Below are positions 19,067 to 28,452 of a stretch of 64,000 nucleotides of DNA, piece by piece. The stretch is from Methylobacterium fujisawaense (GTDB lineage Bacteria > Pseudomonadota > Alphaproteobacteria > Rhizobiales > Beijerinckiaceae). The first letter of the stretch is position 1. Every line of letters begins with the position of its first letter. The stretch covers positions 310,001 through 374,000 of the forward strand of contig NZ_JACJIM010000005.1 in assembly GCF_014138435.1 (NCBI RefSeq). Reading direction: 5' to 3'. Position numbers and translations under genes: made by a program. The notes under the pieces were generated by a model. That model saw only the letters and a program-made list of their open reading frames with translations, ran no database searches and was not told where the DNA came from.

Positions 19067-19369
19067 TTAGGATCGTGCGCGTCCGACGAAGCTCGCACGC
19101 AACGCGCCGCAGGCTGTCGGCATCGTCAGCCGCGCGGCGCCGGGGCAGAGCGCACGCCACAGCGCCCGATCCAGCCGGATCACGCCCGCGGCCTCGCCGC
19201 GAATGCCGCCATAGATCAACCCACAAGCGTGGCAGCGCCCGGCGACGGGCACGATGGGGCAGGCGCAGGGCGCGGCCAAGCCAATCTGCGGCGACCGCCC
19301 GGGTGCGGGACAGTACGGCGCTCCGGAGGGCCGGTCGTCCAAATCGAGCGCCGTAACCGAGGCGCTCAT
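19067..19369 (-). CDS. Small cysteine-containing protein of unknown function (100 aa)
   Basis: The ATG at 19369 overlaps the stop of the upstream gene (ATGA), arguing for coupled translation. The product has a cluster CACPIVPVAGRCHACGLIYG, that is C-x-C-x8-C-x2-C, in the middle and two further cysteines later. The spacing could form a small zinc-binding knuckle, but no family is recognised. It lies just upstream of the kdp operon on the same strand, separated by an inverted repeat. Confidence 0.55.
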   Translation of the reverse strand: MSASVTALDLDDRPSGAPYCPAPGRSPQIGLAAPCACPIVPVAGRCHACGLIYGGIRGEAAGVIRLDRALWRALCPGAARLTMPTACGALRASFVGRARS

Positions 19370-19506
19370 CGAGCGGTGAAGGGTTCGGGGATGTTCAGAG
19401 CCAGCAGCAGGACCGAGATGGCCGACCAAGCGCCGAGCGTGACGATCATCAGCGCGAAGACGCGGTCGGCCCGACATTCGGCGAGGATATGGCGGAGGAT
19501 CTGCAT
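19366..19506 (-). CDS. 46-aa single-span membrane protein
   Basis: The ATG at 19506 has GGAG about 8 bases upstream and GC-rich third codon positions from the first codon. The product has an amphipathic start (MQILRHILAECRADRVF) and one membrane helix (residues 18-40). It overlaps the end of the upstream 121-aa frame by 58 bases. An alternative start at 19449 forms a TGATG junction with that gene's stop and would give a 27-residue peptide. The stop overlaps the next start by four bases. Function unknown. Confidence 0.6.
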   Translation of the reverse strand: MQILRHILAECRADRVFALMIVTLGAWSAISVLLLALNIPEPFTAR

Positions 19507-19814
19507 GGGGGAGCTCCATCCGGGCATGTGCCCGGTGGCGCGATCACGTCCCCGTCGGCCGTGAGGATCCAAGACGGCTGCAGAGCATCCGGCGTAGGGA
19601 TGTCATCAGGATCGCGAGCGACTGCGAGGTCAGGCGTCCCGTCGTCGGCGGCCGTGGTCTGCGGCTGTGCCGCCGGCGCCGTGGCAAGACCGAGGAAGCT
19701 CGGATCGAGTTCGTGCAGGAAGCAGGGCGGCGAGCTGTACGGGCCGACTTCCAGGTCGGCGCATGCGGAAGACGTAACCGTCGGCCCCTGCGGCCGGGAT
19801 GCGTCTGAAGCCAT
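19449..19814 (-). CDS. Small acidic, proline-rich protein of unknown function (121 aa)
   Basis: The frame runs from the ATG at 19814. A short recognisable segment, SSPPCFLHELDPSFLGL, resembles a motif I recall from other small alphaproteobacterial hypothetical proteins. The rest is low-complexity acidic/proline-rich sequence. The last 20 codons overlap the better-supported 46-aa gene in another frame and show poor codon usage, so the true C-terminus is doubtful. Function unknown. Confidence 0.5.
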   Translation of the reverse strand: MASDASRPQGPTVTSSACADLEVGPYSSPPCFLHELDPSFLGLATAPAAQPQTTAADDGTPDLAVARDPDDIPTPDALQPSWILTADGDVIAPPGTCPDGAPPCRSSAISSPNVGPTASSR

Positions 19815-19911
19815 GATTCGGCCCTTCCCGGTGCGGCTCGTCCGCGCCCGCGGCCGGACATCCGCATCGAAGCGGACGCCGACCTCTGCATCGTCCGTCT
19901 CGCGACCGGCC

Positions 19912-20121
19912 CTATGCCGGTTCGGTCTCGGGCTGCTCGGTCGAACTGAACACGACGTCGCCGGTCCGCTCGCAGATCACGCTCACCGACGTCGCACCCT
20001 TCTCCCGATGCTGGATGGGCAGTTGCGCCAGCGCGTAGGCCGTCGCCGCCTCAAGGTCGCACGGCCAAAGCTTGGTAAAGCTCTCGCGCTTTCCCTTACG
20101 AAAAGTGATCTTGTAGGCCAT
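19912..20121 (-). CDS. Small conserved protein of unknown function (69 aa)
   Basis: The ATG at 20121 is preceded by a near-ideal GGAGGAAATA ribosome site. The 69-residue product (MAYKITFRKGKRESFTKLW...) has a basic N-terminus, a helical middle (DLEAATAYALAQLP) and a beta-like stretch TSVSVICERTGDVVF. This looks like a small alpha/beta protein. No named family is recognised. It is divergent from the hybrid kinase at 20448. Confidence 0.72.
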   Translation of the reverse strand: MAYKITFRKGKRESFTKLWPCDLEAATAYALAQLPIQHREKGATSVSVICERTGDVVFSSTEQPETEPA

Positions 20122-20447
20122 TATTTCCTCCGTTTTCACGGAAGATACACTGTACCTGACGCGACGCGACGCCTCGCCCAGACATGGCACCGATGCGTCC
20201 GGGGCGGGCACGGATGATCGGCGGCCGTGACGGACCGGCTGAAATCGACGGTCTGTTACGAGCGGCCATACCTGTGGGCACATCGTTCACCGCAACGCGA
20301 CAGCAGTTCTGACGCCGCTTGATCCGACAATTGGACCATGTAACGGTATCGAATAATGAATAGCCAGGCTTCGGACAACGCGTGTGTCCGGCCTCACGCG
20401 GCAAGCCGCGGCGCCCTCGAAGCGTCGTCGTCAGGGTGGTCCGAGCC

Positions 20448-23372
20448 ATGTCTCACACGCCGGCCGGGTCCCCGTTCGAGACGTCTCCGGATGCGGTGGG
20501 GGCCGCGATCCGGACCGCCGGATCGCCCGAGGACGGCGTCGCCAGGCACAAGCTCATCGAGGCCATCGAGAGCAGCTCGGAGGGGTTCGCGCTGTTCGAT
20601 TCGGACGACCGCCTCGTCTTCTGCAATTGGCACTTCCACGATTTCCATCCCGGCCTGTCGGCGATCATCGTCCCGGGCGTGACGTTCGCGGCCATCGCCC
20701 GAGCCGTCGCCGAGACCTGCATCGTGCGCGCGGACGGGACGACGGTCGAGGCATGGCTGGCGGAGCGGATCGCCCGTTATCGCGCACCGCGCGGGCCGCT
20801 CCTCCAGCAGCGCGTCGACGGCCGCTGGGTCCAGGTCAGCGAGCGCAAGATCAACGACGGCGGCGTCGTTGCCGTCTATACCGACGTGACCGAGATCAAG
20901 CGTGCCGAGCAGGCGCTCCGGGCGACGCAGGGCCGGCTGACCTACCTGCTGACCGCGTCCCCGTCGATGATCTGCAGTTTCGAGGTGGGCGGCCGCAACG
21001 CGCCGACCTTCATCAGTGAGAATGTACGCGATCTCCTCGGCTACGAGCCCGGCGATTATCTGGCCGGACCGGAATTCTGGCTGGAGCGGCTGCACCCCGA
21101 AGACCGGGAGCGCGTCCTCGCCGAATTCCCGCATCTGCTCGATCAGGGTCACAACGTCATCGAATACCGGTTCCTGCATGCGAACGGCACCTATCGCTGG
21201 GTCCGGGACGAGCAGCGCCTCCTGCGCGATCCAAACGGTCGGCCCGTCGAGGTGGTCGAGTCGTGGAGCGACATCACGGAGCGCAAGGAAGCCGAGCTGG
21301 CGCTTCGGAAGCAGACCGCCTTTGTCGAGCTGCTCCAGGCGGCGGCCGCAGCCGCCAACGAGGCGCCGACGGTGGCGGAGGCCCTGCGCTTCTGTCTGGA
21401 ACGCGTCGCGCACCATGCCGGCTGGCCCCTCGGCCACGCCTACACCCGCGCCGATGACGGAAGCCGGGCCCTCCTGCCGACGGGGATCTGGCATTGCGAC
21501 ACGCCAGAAGGGTTCGCCCGGTTGCGCGCGGCGACGGCCGGGACGCCGCTCGGTCCGGGAACGGGCCTCGCCGGTCGCGTCTTGCTCTCCGGGGCTCCCG
21601 AATGGACCCTCGGCGATCCGACGCTGGCCGGAGACCCCCGCGCCCCGGCGGCCGCGCAGGACGGGATCCGGGCGGGCTTCGGCTTTCCCGTGACAGTCGG
21701 GCGCGAGGTGGTGGCGGTGCTGGAATTCTTCGCCCGCGATGCATCGCCGCCGGACGCGTCGCTGCTGCGGGTGATGAGCAATATCGGCGCGCAGCTGGGG
21801 CGGGTGATCGAGCGCAAGCAGGCCGAGGAACGTCTGCGGCAGGCCAAGGAGGCGGCCGAGGAAGCCAGCCGCGCCAAGAGCAGCTTCCTGGCCAATATGA
21901 GCCACGAATTGCGCACGCCGCTCAATGCGATCATCGGCTTCACCCGGCTGGTGATGCGCCGGGCGAAGGACGCCCTGCCGGTGAAGCAGTTCGAGAATCT
22001 CGAGAAGATCCTGGCGAGTTCAGAGCACCTTCTCTCGCTGATCAACAGCATCCTCGATCTCGCCAAGGTCGAAGCGGGACGGATGGAGGTGAAACCGTCC
22101 GACTTCACGCTGGAGCCGGTCCTCGACCTCTGCCTCAGGACGGTCGAGCCCCTCGTCAAGAACGAGGGCGTGCAGCTCGTTCGGGATGTCCGGGATACGC
22201 CCGCGACCCTCCGGACCGACGAGGAGAAGCTGCGGCAGATCCTCATCAACCTGCTCAGCAACGCCATCAAGTTCACCGAGGCCGGATCGGTGACGCTGCG
22301 CGTCCGTCCGGTTGGCGAGAGTGTCGAATTCGCCGTGATCGACACCGGCATCGGCATTCCCGCCGACGCGCTGAATGCGATCTTCGAGGAGTTCCATCAG
22401 GTCGACAACAGCGCCACGCGCTCCCACAGCGGCACAGGCCTCGGTCTGGCGATCAGCCACCGGCTCGCCCGGCTGCTCGGCGGAAAGATCGGCGTCGAGA
22501 GCCGGGAAGGGGCGGGGTCGACCTTCACCCTCAGCATCCCGATGCGGATCGCCGGCGCCGCCGAGGGACCGCCGAGTCCGAGGCCGGCGCTCCCGGTAAC
22601 GCCGGTGTCCCGGTCGGGCGCCAAGCTCGTGCTCGCGATCGACGACGATCCCAACGTCGTCTACCTGCTGCAGGAGAACCTCGCCGATGCCGGCTACACG
22701 GTCATCGGCGCGTCGAGCGGCCAGGACGGGTTGCTCAAGGCGCGGGAGCTGCAACCGCGCGCCATCACCCTCGACATCATGATGCCCGGCACCGACGGCT
22801 GGCAGGTGCTGCACGCGCTGAAGACCGATCCGCTGACGCGGGACATCCCGGTCGTGCTGATCTCGATCGTCGACCAGAAGGAGCTGGGCTTCCGCCTCGG
22901 AGCGACCGACTACATCGTGAAGCCGTTCGAGCGGGAAGCCCTGATCGGCGCCCTCGCGCGGATCGCCCCCGACAATGAGCGCATCCTCGTGATCGACGAC
23001 GATCCCAACGTTCCCGACCTCGTGCGCCAGCTGCTCAACGCGGAGCAATGCACCGTCGATTGGGTAGCGGACGGGGCGGCCGGCCTGGAGCGTATCACTC
23101 AGGCCCGCCCGAGCGTCATCCTGCTCGACCTGCTGATGCCGCGGATGGACGGCCTCGCCTTCCTGGACGCCCTCCAGGCCGATCCGGTCGGCCGGACGAT
23201 CCCCGTCGTGGTCCTGACGGCCGCATCCCTGGATACGGCCGAGCGCGACATGCTGCGGGAGCGGGTGCTCGGGCTGATCGACAAGAGCGGTCTCGACCGC
23301 GCCGCCCTGGTCCGCGAGGTGCGGCGCGTGCTGCCGATCCTGGAGCTCGAGGCGGCCGACGGTGACCGATGA
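20448..23372 (+). CDS. Hybrid histidine kinase: PAS-PAS-GAF-HisKA-HATPase-REC-REC
   Basis: A 974-residue soluble sensor kinase. Order: PAS_7-like domain (about 35-150, EGFALFDSDDRLVFCN), second PAS (165-280, ending SDITERKEAE), GAF-like domain (295-455), HisKA with His486 in NMSHELRTPL, HATPase (about 590-710, [18 protein letters not shown]), then two receivers (about 726-840 with Asp776 and 845-960 with Asp894). The lack of membrane helices points to a cytoplasmic signal. The two receivers fused to the kinase plus a stand-alone receiver 50 bases downstream suggest a branched phosphorelay. No Hpt domain is seen. Start at 20448 is chosen by position and a GGGTGG run upstream. Confidence 0.93.
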   Translation: MSHTPAGSPFETSPDAVGAAIRTAGSPEDGVARHKLIEAIESSSEGFALFDSDDRLVFCNWHFHDFHPGLSAIIVPGVTFAAIARAVAETCIVRADGTTVEAWLAERIARYRAPRGPLLQQRVDGRWVQVSERKINDGGVVAVYTDVTEIKRAEQALRATQGRLTYLLTASPSMICSFEVGGRNAPTFISENVRDLLGYEPGDYLAGPEFWLERLHPEDRERVLAEFPHLLDQGHNVIEYRFLHANGTYRWVRDEQRLLRDPNGRPVEVVESWSDITERKEAELALRKQTAFVELLQAAAAAANEAPTVAEALRFCLERVAHHAGWPLGHAYTRADDGSRALLPTGIWHCDTPEGFARLRAATAGTPLGPGTGLAGRVLLSGAPEWTLGDPTLAGDPRAPAAAQDGIRAGFGFPVTVGREVVAVLEFFARDASPPDASLLRVMSNIGAQLGRVIERKQAEERLRQAKEAAEEASRAKSSFLANMSHELRTPLNAIIGFTRLVMRRAKDALPVKQFENLEKILASSEHLLSLINSILDLAKVEAGRMEVKPSDFTLEPVLDLCLRTVEPLVKNEGVQLVRDVRDTPATLRTDEEKLRQILINLLSNAIKFTEAGSVTLRVRPVGESVEFAVIDTGIGIPADALNAIFEEFHQVDNSATRSHSGTGLGLAISHRLARLLGGKIGVESREGAGSTFTLSIPMRIAGAAEGPPSPRPALPVTPVSRSGAKLVLAIDDDPNVVYLLQENLADAGYTVIGASSGQDGLLKARELQPRAITLDIMMPGTDGWQVLHALKTDPLTRDIPVVLISIVDQKELGFRLGATDYIVKPFEREALIGALARIAPDNERILVIDDDPNVPDLVRQLLNAEQCTVDWVADGAAGLERITQARPSVILLDLLMPRMDGLAFLDALQADPVGRTIPVVVLTAASLDTAERDMLRERVLGLIDKSGLDRAALVREVRRVLPILELEAADGDR

Positions 23373-23421
23373 GCCGTCGGCTACGCCCTGCGCGCCGGTC
23401 CGCTCCCTCGGGGATCAACGC

Positions 23422-23781
23422 ATGAAGCGAATACTTATCGTCGAGGATGTCGAACTCAATCGTGATCTGCTGACTCAGTTGCTCGAGGACACGTACGAGC
23501 TTGTCATCGCGGTCGACGGCGCTGCCGGGGTCGAGATGGCGATCGCCCACCGGCCCGACATCATCCTCATGGATCTGTCGCTGCCGCTCGTCGACGGCTG
23601 GGAGGCGACACGCCGCATCAAGGCCAACACGTCCACCGCCGCCATCCCCGTGGTGGCGATCACCGCCAACGCGATGACGGGCGACGAGGATCGGGCGCGA
23701 GCGGCCGGCTGCGACGACTTCATGACCAAGCCCGTCGACGAAGACCTGTTGTTCGCCAAGTTGCGGCACTGGCTCGATTGA
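23422..23781 (+). CDS. Single-domain response regulator (DivK/CheY-like)
   Basis: 119 residues consisting only of a receiver: acidic residues in IVEDVELNRD, phospho-acceptor Asp51 in LMDLSLPLVDGW, the conserved Thr/Ala in AITANAMTG and Lys in FMTKPVDE. It lacks an output domain, so it would act by protein contact or as a phosphate shuttle. The ALTANAM-like stretch is typical of receivers partnering hybrid kinases. The ATG at 23422 follows GGGGATC; an in-frame GTG at 23362 would overlap the kinase gene and add an atypical tail. Confidence 0.9.
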   Translation: MKRILIVEDVELNRDLLTQLLEDTYELVIAVDGAAGVEMAIAHRPDIILMDLSLPLVDGWEATRRIKANTSTAAIPVVAITANAMTGDEDRARAAGCDDFMTKPVDEDLLFAKLRHWLD

Positions 23782-23827
23782 GCTCGGCCGATCCGGCCGC
23801 AGTCTCGCGCCGGAGGGAGAAGAACCT

Positions 23828-24883
23828 GTGGAGCCAGCCCGCATCCTCATCGTCGACGATGAGCCCTTCAACCTCGACCTGCTGGAACAGGAACTGGAAA
23901 TCCTGGGCCACACGAGCGTCCGTGCGGCCAACGGACGAGCCGCCCTCGACCGACTGAGCGAGGAGCCGTTCGACCTCGTCCTCCTCGACGTGATGATGCC
24001 GGCTCTCGACGGCTATGCCGTGCTCGAACGGATGAAGGCCCACGAGGCATGGCGCCACACGCCGGTGGTGATGATCTCCGCGCTGATGGAGATCGGCAGC
24101 ATCGTCCGATGCATCGAACTCGGCGCCTTCGACTACCTCCCGAAGCCCTTCGAGCCGGTGATCCTGGAAGCTCGCATCCGCTCGTGCCTGGAGCGGAAGC
24201 GCGCCCATGATCGCGAGATTGCACACCTGCGAACGATCGAGCGTGAGCGCAAGCGGGCCGACGAACTGCTTCATGCCATCCTGCCGGTCTCGGCCGTGTC
24301 GGAACTGATGGAGACCGGACAGGTCAAGCCGCGCCTGTTCGGCGACGTCGCCGTCCTGTTCGTCGACCTCGTCGGTTTCACGACCTGGTGCCATGGTCAG
24401 ACACCGGACGTCGTCGTCGCGGAGATCCAGCGCCTGGCCGAAGCGTTCGAGGTCGTCGCGCAGGCGCGGGGTCTCGAGAACATCAAGACCATCGGCGATG
24501 CCTTCATGGCAACGGCGAACCTGCTGCGGGAACATGCCGATCCGGTCACGGCCGCGATCCGATGTGCCGCCGACATGGTGGCGGTCGCGGCGGCCGGAGA
24601 GCCCGGCTGGCGGATCCGCGGTGGACTCCATATCGGGCCGGTGGTCGGTGGGATCGTGGGCCGGACGAAGTTCACGTTCGATCTCTGGGGCGACACGGTC
24701 AACGTCGCGGCGCGCCTGTCGGGCCTCGGCGAGGGAACCGCGCTGCATCTGTCGCACGCGGCGTTTCTGCGCCTGCCCGACCGGCGGAGCGTCCGGCCGA
24801 TCGGCGCGGTGACGCTCAAGGGCAAGGGCGCGGTCGAAGTCTATCGCCACGCGCTCGACGCGGGCGATCCGGATCCCGCCTGA
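23828..24883 (+). CDS. Response regulator with class III adenylate cyclase output domain
   Basis: 351 residues: receiver (1-120, Asp54 in VLLDVMMPALDGY), a short coiled linker (about 120-148) and a class III nucleotide cyclase (170-345). The cyclase keeps both metal-binding aspartates (Asp180 in FVDLVGFT, Asp224 in KTIGDAF), the purine-specifying Lys220 and Asp285 that indicate ATP, and the transition-state Asn292/Arg296 in NVAARL. It is therefore predicted to make cAMP under control of the upstream kinase. The start is GTG with GGAGG upstream. It lies 46 bases after the single receiver, so the three genes form one signalling operon. Confidence 0.92.
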   Translation: MEPARILIVDDEPFNLDLLEQELEILGHTSVRAANGRAALDRLSEEPFDLVLLDVMMPALDGYAVLERMKAHEAWRHTPVVMISALMEIGSIVRCIELGAFDYLPKPFEPVILEARIRSCLERKRAHDREIAHLRTIERERKRADELLHAILPVSAVSELMETGQVKPRLFGDVAVLFVDLVGFTTWCHGQTPDVVVAEIQRLAEAFEVVAQARGLENIKTIGDAFMATANLLREHADPVTAAIRCAADMVAVAAAGEPGWRIRGGLHIGPVVGGIVGRTKFTFDLWGDTVNVAARLSGLGEGTALHLSHAAFLRLPDRRSVRPIGAVTLKGKGAVEVYRHALDAGDPDPA

Positions 24884-25032
24884 AGCGCGTGCGGCTGCGC
24901 GCGTCGCCGTCTCGCGCACGGGCCTTCACGGATCGTCCCCACGGGACCTGCTCGGCGGACCTGATTGCGCAGCAAGAAGCGGGATGCAGCACCTCTGCGA
25001 CGCGCCGTACAGCGGGTCGCGGAGGAAGAGAG

Positions 25033-25515
25033 ATGACGAGATTTCGATGTGTTCCGATCGAGACGGCGACGGCGGACCGCTTCCGTCGCACGGGCTTCGA
25101 TGACCGGGGCAACCCGATCCGGCGGATCATGGCGACGGCGAGCGGACAATTTCCCTGCCGACATTGTCTCAAACTTGCAAAAGCCGGTGAGAGCATGCTG
25201 CTGGGATCCTACGATCTCCGGCAGCCGCTCGGCATCTACTGGACCCCGAGTCCGATCTTCCTGCACGAGAGGGAGTGCCCGTATACGGAGACGGTCGACG
25301 CGGTCGCGCCCATCGTTCATGCGAATCCGCTGGTCTCCGTTCGGGCCTACGACGCCGATCACCTCTGTCTCTACGACCTCGGAAGGGTCTGCCCAGGCGG
25401 CGATGTCGCGGAGCCGCTTCGACGCGCCCTCGACGACTCGCGGACGCTCTTCGTCAACATCCACACCGCCCGGCCCGGCTGTCTGCTGTCGCGGGTGGAA
25501 CGGGTGACGGACTGA
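25033..25515 (+). CDS. DUF1203-family protein
   Basis: 160 residues matching the DUF1203 pattern: FRCVPIET at the start, CRHCLKLAKAGE with a cysteine pair, PSPIFLHERECP in the middle, and a C-terminal half ending NIHTARPGCLLSRVER. Function is unknown for the family; the conserved Cys/His residues could bind metal. The ATG has a perfect GGAGGAAGAG ribosome site. It follows the cyclase gene by about 150 bases on the same strand and is convergent with the GGDEF-EAL gene. Confidence 0.85.
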   Translation: MTRFRCVPIETATADRFRRTGFDDRGNPIRRIMATASGQFPCRHCLKLAKAGESMLLGSYDLRQPLGIYWTPSPIFLHERECPYTETVDAVAPIVHANPLVSVRAYDADHLCLYDLGRVCPGGDVAEPLRRALDDSRTLFVNIHTARPGCLLSRVERVTD

Positions 25516-25590
25516 GCCGGAGCGGGCCATATCGCCCCGTTGCGCGCGCGAACCGCTTGAGCGCTGAGGGCCGTCAGACACAGGGCGCCT

Positions 25591-28452
25591 TCAGGCCGCG
25601 GCGTTCAACGCGTTCTGCGTGTTGATGAAGTCGGGTACGTCGGCCGCCGGGATCGGCCGGCTCAGCAGATAGCCCTGAACCTCCGAGAATCCGCTCGCCC
25701 GCAGCCGGGCAAGCTGTTCCGGCGTCTCGACGCCCTCGGCCGTCGTGGTGATCTTCAGGCTGCGACCGAGTTCGGCAACGACGTGGACGATGGCAGCCGC
25801 CTCGTCCTTCTCCAAGAGATTCCGGACGAACGACTGATCCAGCTTGATCTTGTCGAAGCGGAAGGTGTTCAGCGAGCTCAGGGATGAGTAGCCGGTCCCG
25901 AAATCGTCCATCGAGAATCGCACGCCCAGGCGACGCAGGCGGGTCAGCATATCGAAGCTCGCCTGATCCTGGCTCAGGATCACGGATTCGGTGATCTCGA
26001 GTTCGAGCCGCTGGCTCGGCAGTCGGGTCGTGCGCAGGACCTCCTCGACGAACCGGTCGAGATTGCCTTCGCGGAACTGGATCGGCGAGATGTTGACGGC
26101 GACACGCTGCTTGCCCGGCCAACCCATCGCGTCCGCGCAGGCCTTTTGCAGGACGTAAGCGCCGAGGGCGTCGATCAGCCCGGTCGCCTCGGCGACCGGA
26201 ATGAACTCCCCGGGCGAGATCATGCCCCGCTCCGGGTGATGCCAGCGGGCCAGAGCCTCGAAACTGGTCACCGCGTTCGTCGCCAGATCGAACAGCGGCT
26301 GATAATGCAGCGCGATCTGGTCGGTCCCGATCGCCAGCCGCAACTCCCGTTCGAGCCAGCGTCGCTGATTCTGGCGTTCCTCCATTTCCGGCTCGAAGAC
26401 GCGGACGCGCCGGCCACCGTCGGCCTTGGCGGCATAGAGGGCAACGTCGGCGCGACGCAGGAGATCGTCGCCGTCGGCATCGTCCGCCGCGGAGACCGCG
26501 AGCCCGAGACTCGCATCGACGGACACGAACTGTCCGGCGAGGATGAACGGCCGCCTGAGCTGGGTGAGGACCTCATCCGCCAGCGCGAGAACGCCGGCCG
26601 GTAAATCCGCCTCCGAGAGGACCATGGCGAATTCGTCACCGCCGAGCCGCGCAACGGTGCCGCCGGGCGGGCAGAGCACGGTCAGGCGTCGACCGACCTG
26701 CCGGAGCAACTCGTCGCCTGCCGGGTGGCCCAGGGTGTCGTTGATCCCCTTGAAGTCGTCGAGGTCGAGGCAGATCACGGTCACCGCCCGGCCGTCATGC
26801 GCATGGCCTGCCAAGGCCGCGGCCAAGCGATCCGCAAGCAGGGCCCGGTTGGAGAGACCGGTCAGGGCGTCGTGGGTCGCGAGATGGGCGATCCGGGCTT
26901 GGGCCGTCACGCTCGCGGTGACGTCCTCATGCGTTTCCACCCAGCCGCCATCCGCCATGGGCTCGACGGTGATCTCGACGCATCGCTCGTCCGCGAGCGT
27001 CCTGGTCAGAGACCGCCGGTGCGGGCGGCTCTCCGGACCCGACCAATCCGCAAGACCGGCCAGCTGGCGGACATCCGCATGCGTCGGTTCGGCTTCGAGC
27101 GCACCCGGAGCGATACTGTAGATCCGGCAGAACTGCGCGTTGAACACCTTGAGGCGACCATGGGCGCCGAACATGCACAGGCCCTGGGACATGTTGTTCA
27201 GGGCCGCATCGAATCGCTCGTTCTGCTCCTGCAGCTGCCGCTCGCGCTCCGTCAGGATCGTGTTCTGCCGGAAGACGTCGTCGCGCAGCTGATCCCGCTC
27301 CGACAGGGAATGTTCGAGCACGACGACGGCGCGGGCGATGTCGCCGACCTCGTCCGCGCGGTCGATATCGGGCACGCTGACGTGCCAGTTCCCGCGCGCC
27401 ACCTCGGACACCGTCTGCGTGATGCGCACCAGCGGACGGGTGATCCGGCTGGACAGGATGAGCAGGACCAGGGCGACAAGGCATAGGGTCAGGCCCGCGA
27501 CGACGCTGAGCGTCCTGAGGAGCGAGCGGGAACTCTCCTCGCCGATGCCGACGACCTTTCCGGTGAGCTGCTGCAACTCACGCAGCGGCGCCGCGACGCA
27601 GAGACGGAGATCCGGAGGCTGAGGAAGGCAGCGCGCGACCTTCTCGGCTCCGACGACGGCGTGCAGATCCGCGCCCGAGATGTCGCCGAGCCGCGCGGCG
27701 GCGACGTCGGCACCGGCCGAGGAGAGGAGGCTTTGCCCCGACAGGATCAGCACGTCGCGTCCGCTCAGCGATGCGAAGGCGGTCAGGGTCGGCTCGTGCG
27801 GTCGCAGGACGCGATAACCGACCAGTCCGCCGATCACGTCGCCGAACTCGTCGAACAGCGGCTGGCCGAAGACATCGGCGACCGCACCGGACTCTTCGGC
27901 AGCGAGCGCCTTCGCGAGGCCGTCGTCCCAGCGCAGGGACAGCACAAACCCGTTCGCGTGCTCCCGGTCGTTCCCGGCGATCACGGCGCGCAACGCGGTG
28001 GCGACGGACGTCGTCCCGAAGGCCGCATTGGCGGCGAGGAGATCCGCATCGACGCGGTCGGCGGTGAGGGCGCGCAGGTTGACGTCGAAGGCGATCGCCC
28101 CGTCGACATCCGCCAGGGCGAGGGCGGGCCGCATGAGCTCCGACGCCGCCACCGTGTTGCCGGAGAACACAGCCTTCACCACATCCCAGCGCTTTGCCAT
28201 GGTGGCGAAGCGGCGCTCGACATCCTCGCGCTGCATCGCGAGCCGGGCCGCGGCGAGCTTGGCATCGCTCAGGAGGCGATCGGAGAGCTGGGTTTCGGAC
28301 CAGGTCGTGACTTCCTGCGCCTGTTCCCGCAACGTCTGCTCGGAGCGGAGAACCACGAGGAAAACGAGAGCCGCGAGTGCGATCGCGGCCGTCGAGAGCG
28401 TCGCACCGACGAGGCGTGCGCGCAGGGATCGCGAGAAGACGGTGCCCGTCAC
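25591..28452 (-). CDS. Membrane GGDEF-EAL protein (cyclic-di-GMP turnover) with periplasmic sensor
   Basis: 953 residues. Membrane helix 14-35, a large periplasmic region (36-310), membrane helix 313-335, HAMP (336-388), a PAS_7-like domain (about 405-515), GGDEF domain with intact GGDEF (604-608) and EAL domain with intact EAL (732-734) plus MDDFGTGYSSL and TTAEGVET. No RxxD inhibition site precedes GGDEF. Both catalytic motifs are intact, so it may make and degrade cyclic-di-GMP. Its start overlaps by four bases the stop of a periplasmic PstS-like gene, so ligand occupancy of that protein may be the signal; this is inference. Confidence 0.93.
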   Translation of the reverse strand: MTGTVFSRSLRARLVGATLSTAAIALAALVFLVVLRSEQTLREQAQEVTTWSETQLSDRLLSDAKLAAARLAMQREDVERRFATMAKRWDVVKAVFSGNTVAASELMRPALALADVDGAIAFDVNLRALTADRVDADLLAANAAFGTTSVATALRAVIAGNDREHANGFVLSLRWDDGLAKALAAEESGAVADVFGQPLFDEFGDVIGGLVGYRVLRPHEPTLTAFASLSGRDVLILSGQSLLSSAGADVAAARLGDISGADLHAVVGAEKVARCLPQPPDLRLCVAAPLRELQQLTGKVVGIGEESSRSLLRTLSVVAGLTLCLVALVLLILSSRITRPLVRITQTVSEVARGNWHVSVPDIDRADEVGDIARAVVVLEHSLSERDQLRDDVFRQNTILTERERQLQEQNERFDAALNNMSQGLCMFGAHGRLKVFNAQFCRIYSIAPGALEAEPTHADVRQLAGLADWSGPESRPHRRSLTRTLADERCVEITVEPMADGGWVETHEDVTASVTAQARIAHLATHDALTGLSNRALLADRLAAALAGHAHDGRAVTVICLDLDDFKGINDTLGHPAGDELLRQVGRRLTVLCPPGGTVARLGGDEFAMVLSEADLPAGVLALADEVLTQLRRPFILAGQFVSVDASLGLAVSAADDADGDDLLRRADVALYAAKADGGRRVRVFEPEMEERQNQRRWLERELRLAIGTDQIALHYQPLFDLATNAVTSFEALARWHHPERGMISPGEFIPVAEATGLIDALGAYVLQKACADAMGWPGKQRVAVNISPIQFREGNLDRFVEEVLRTTRLPSQRLELEITESVILSQDQASFDMLTRLRRLGVRFSMDDFGTGYSSLSSLNTFRFDKIKLDQSFVRNLLEKDEAAAIVHVVAELGRSLKITTTAEGVETPEQLARLRASGFSEVQGYLLSRPIPAADVPDFINTQNALNAAA

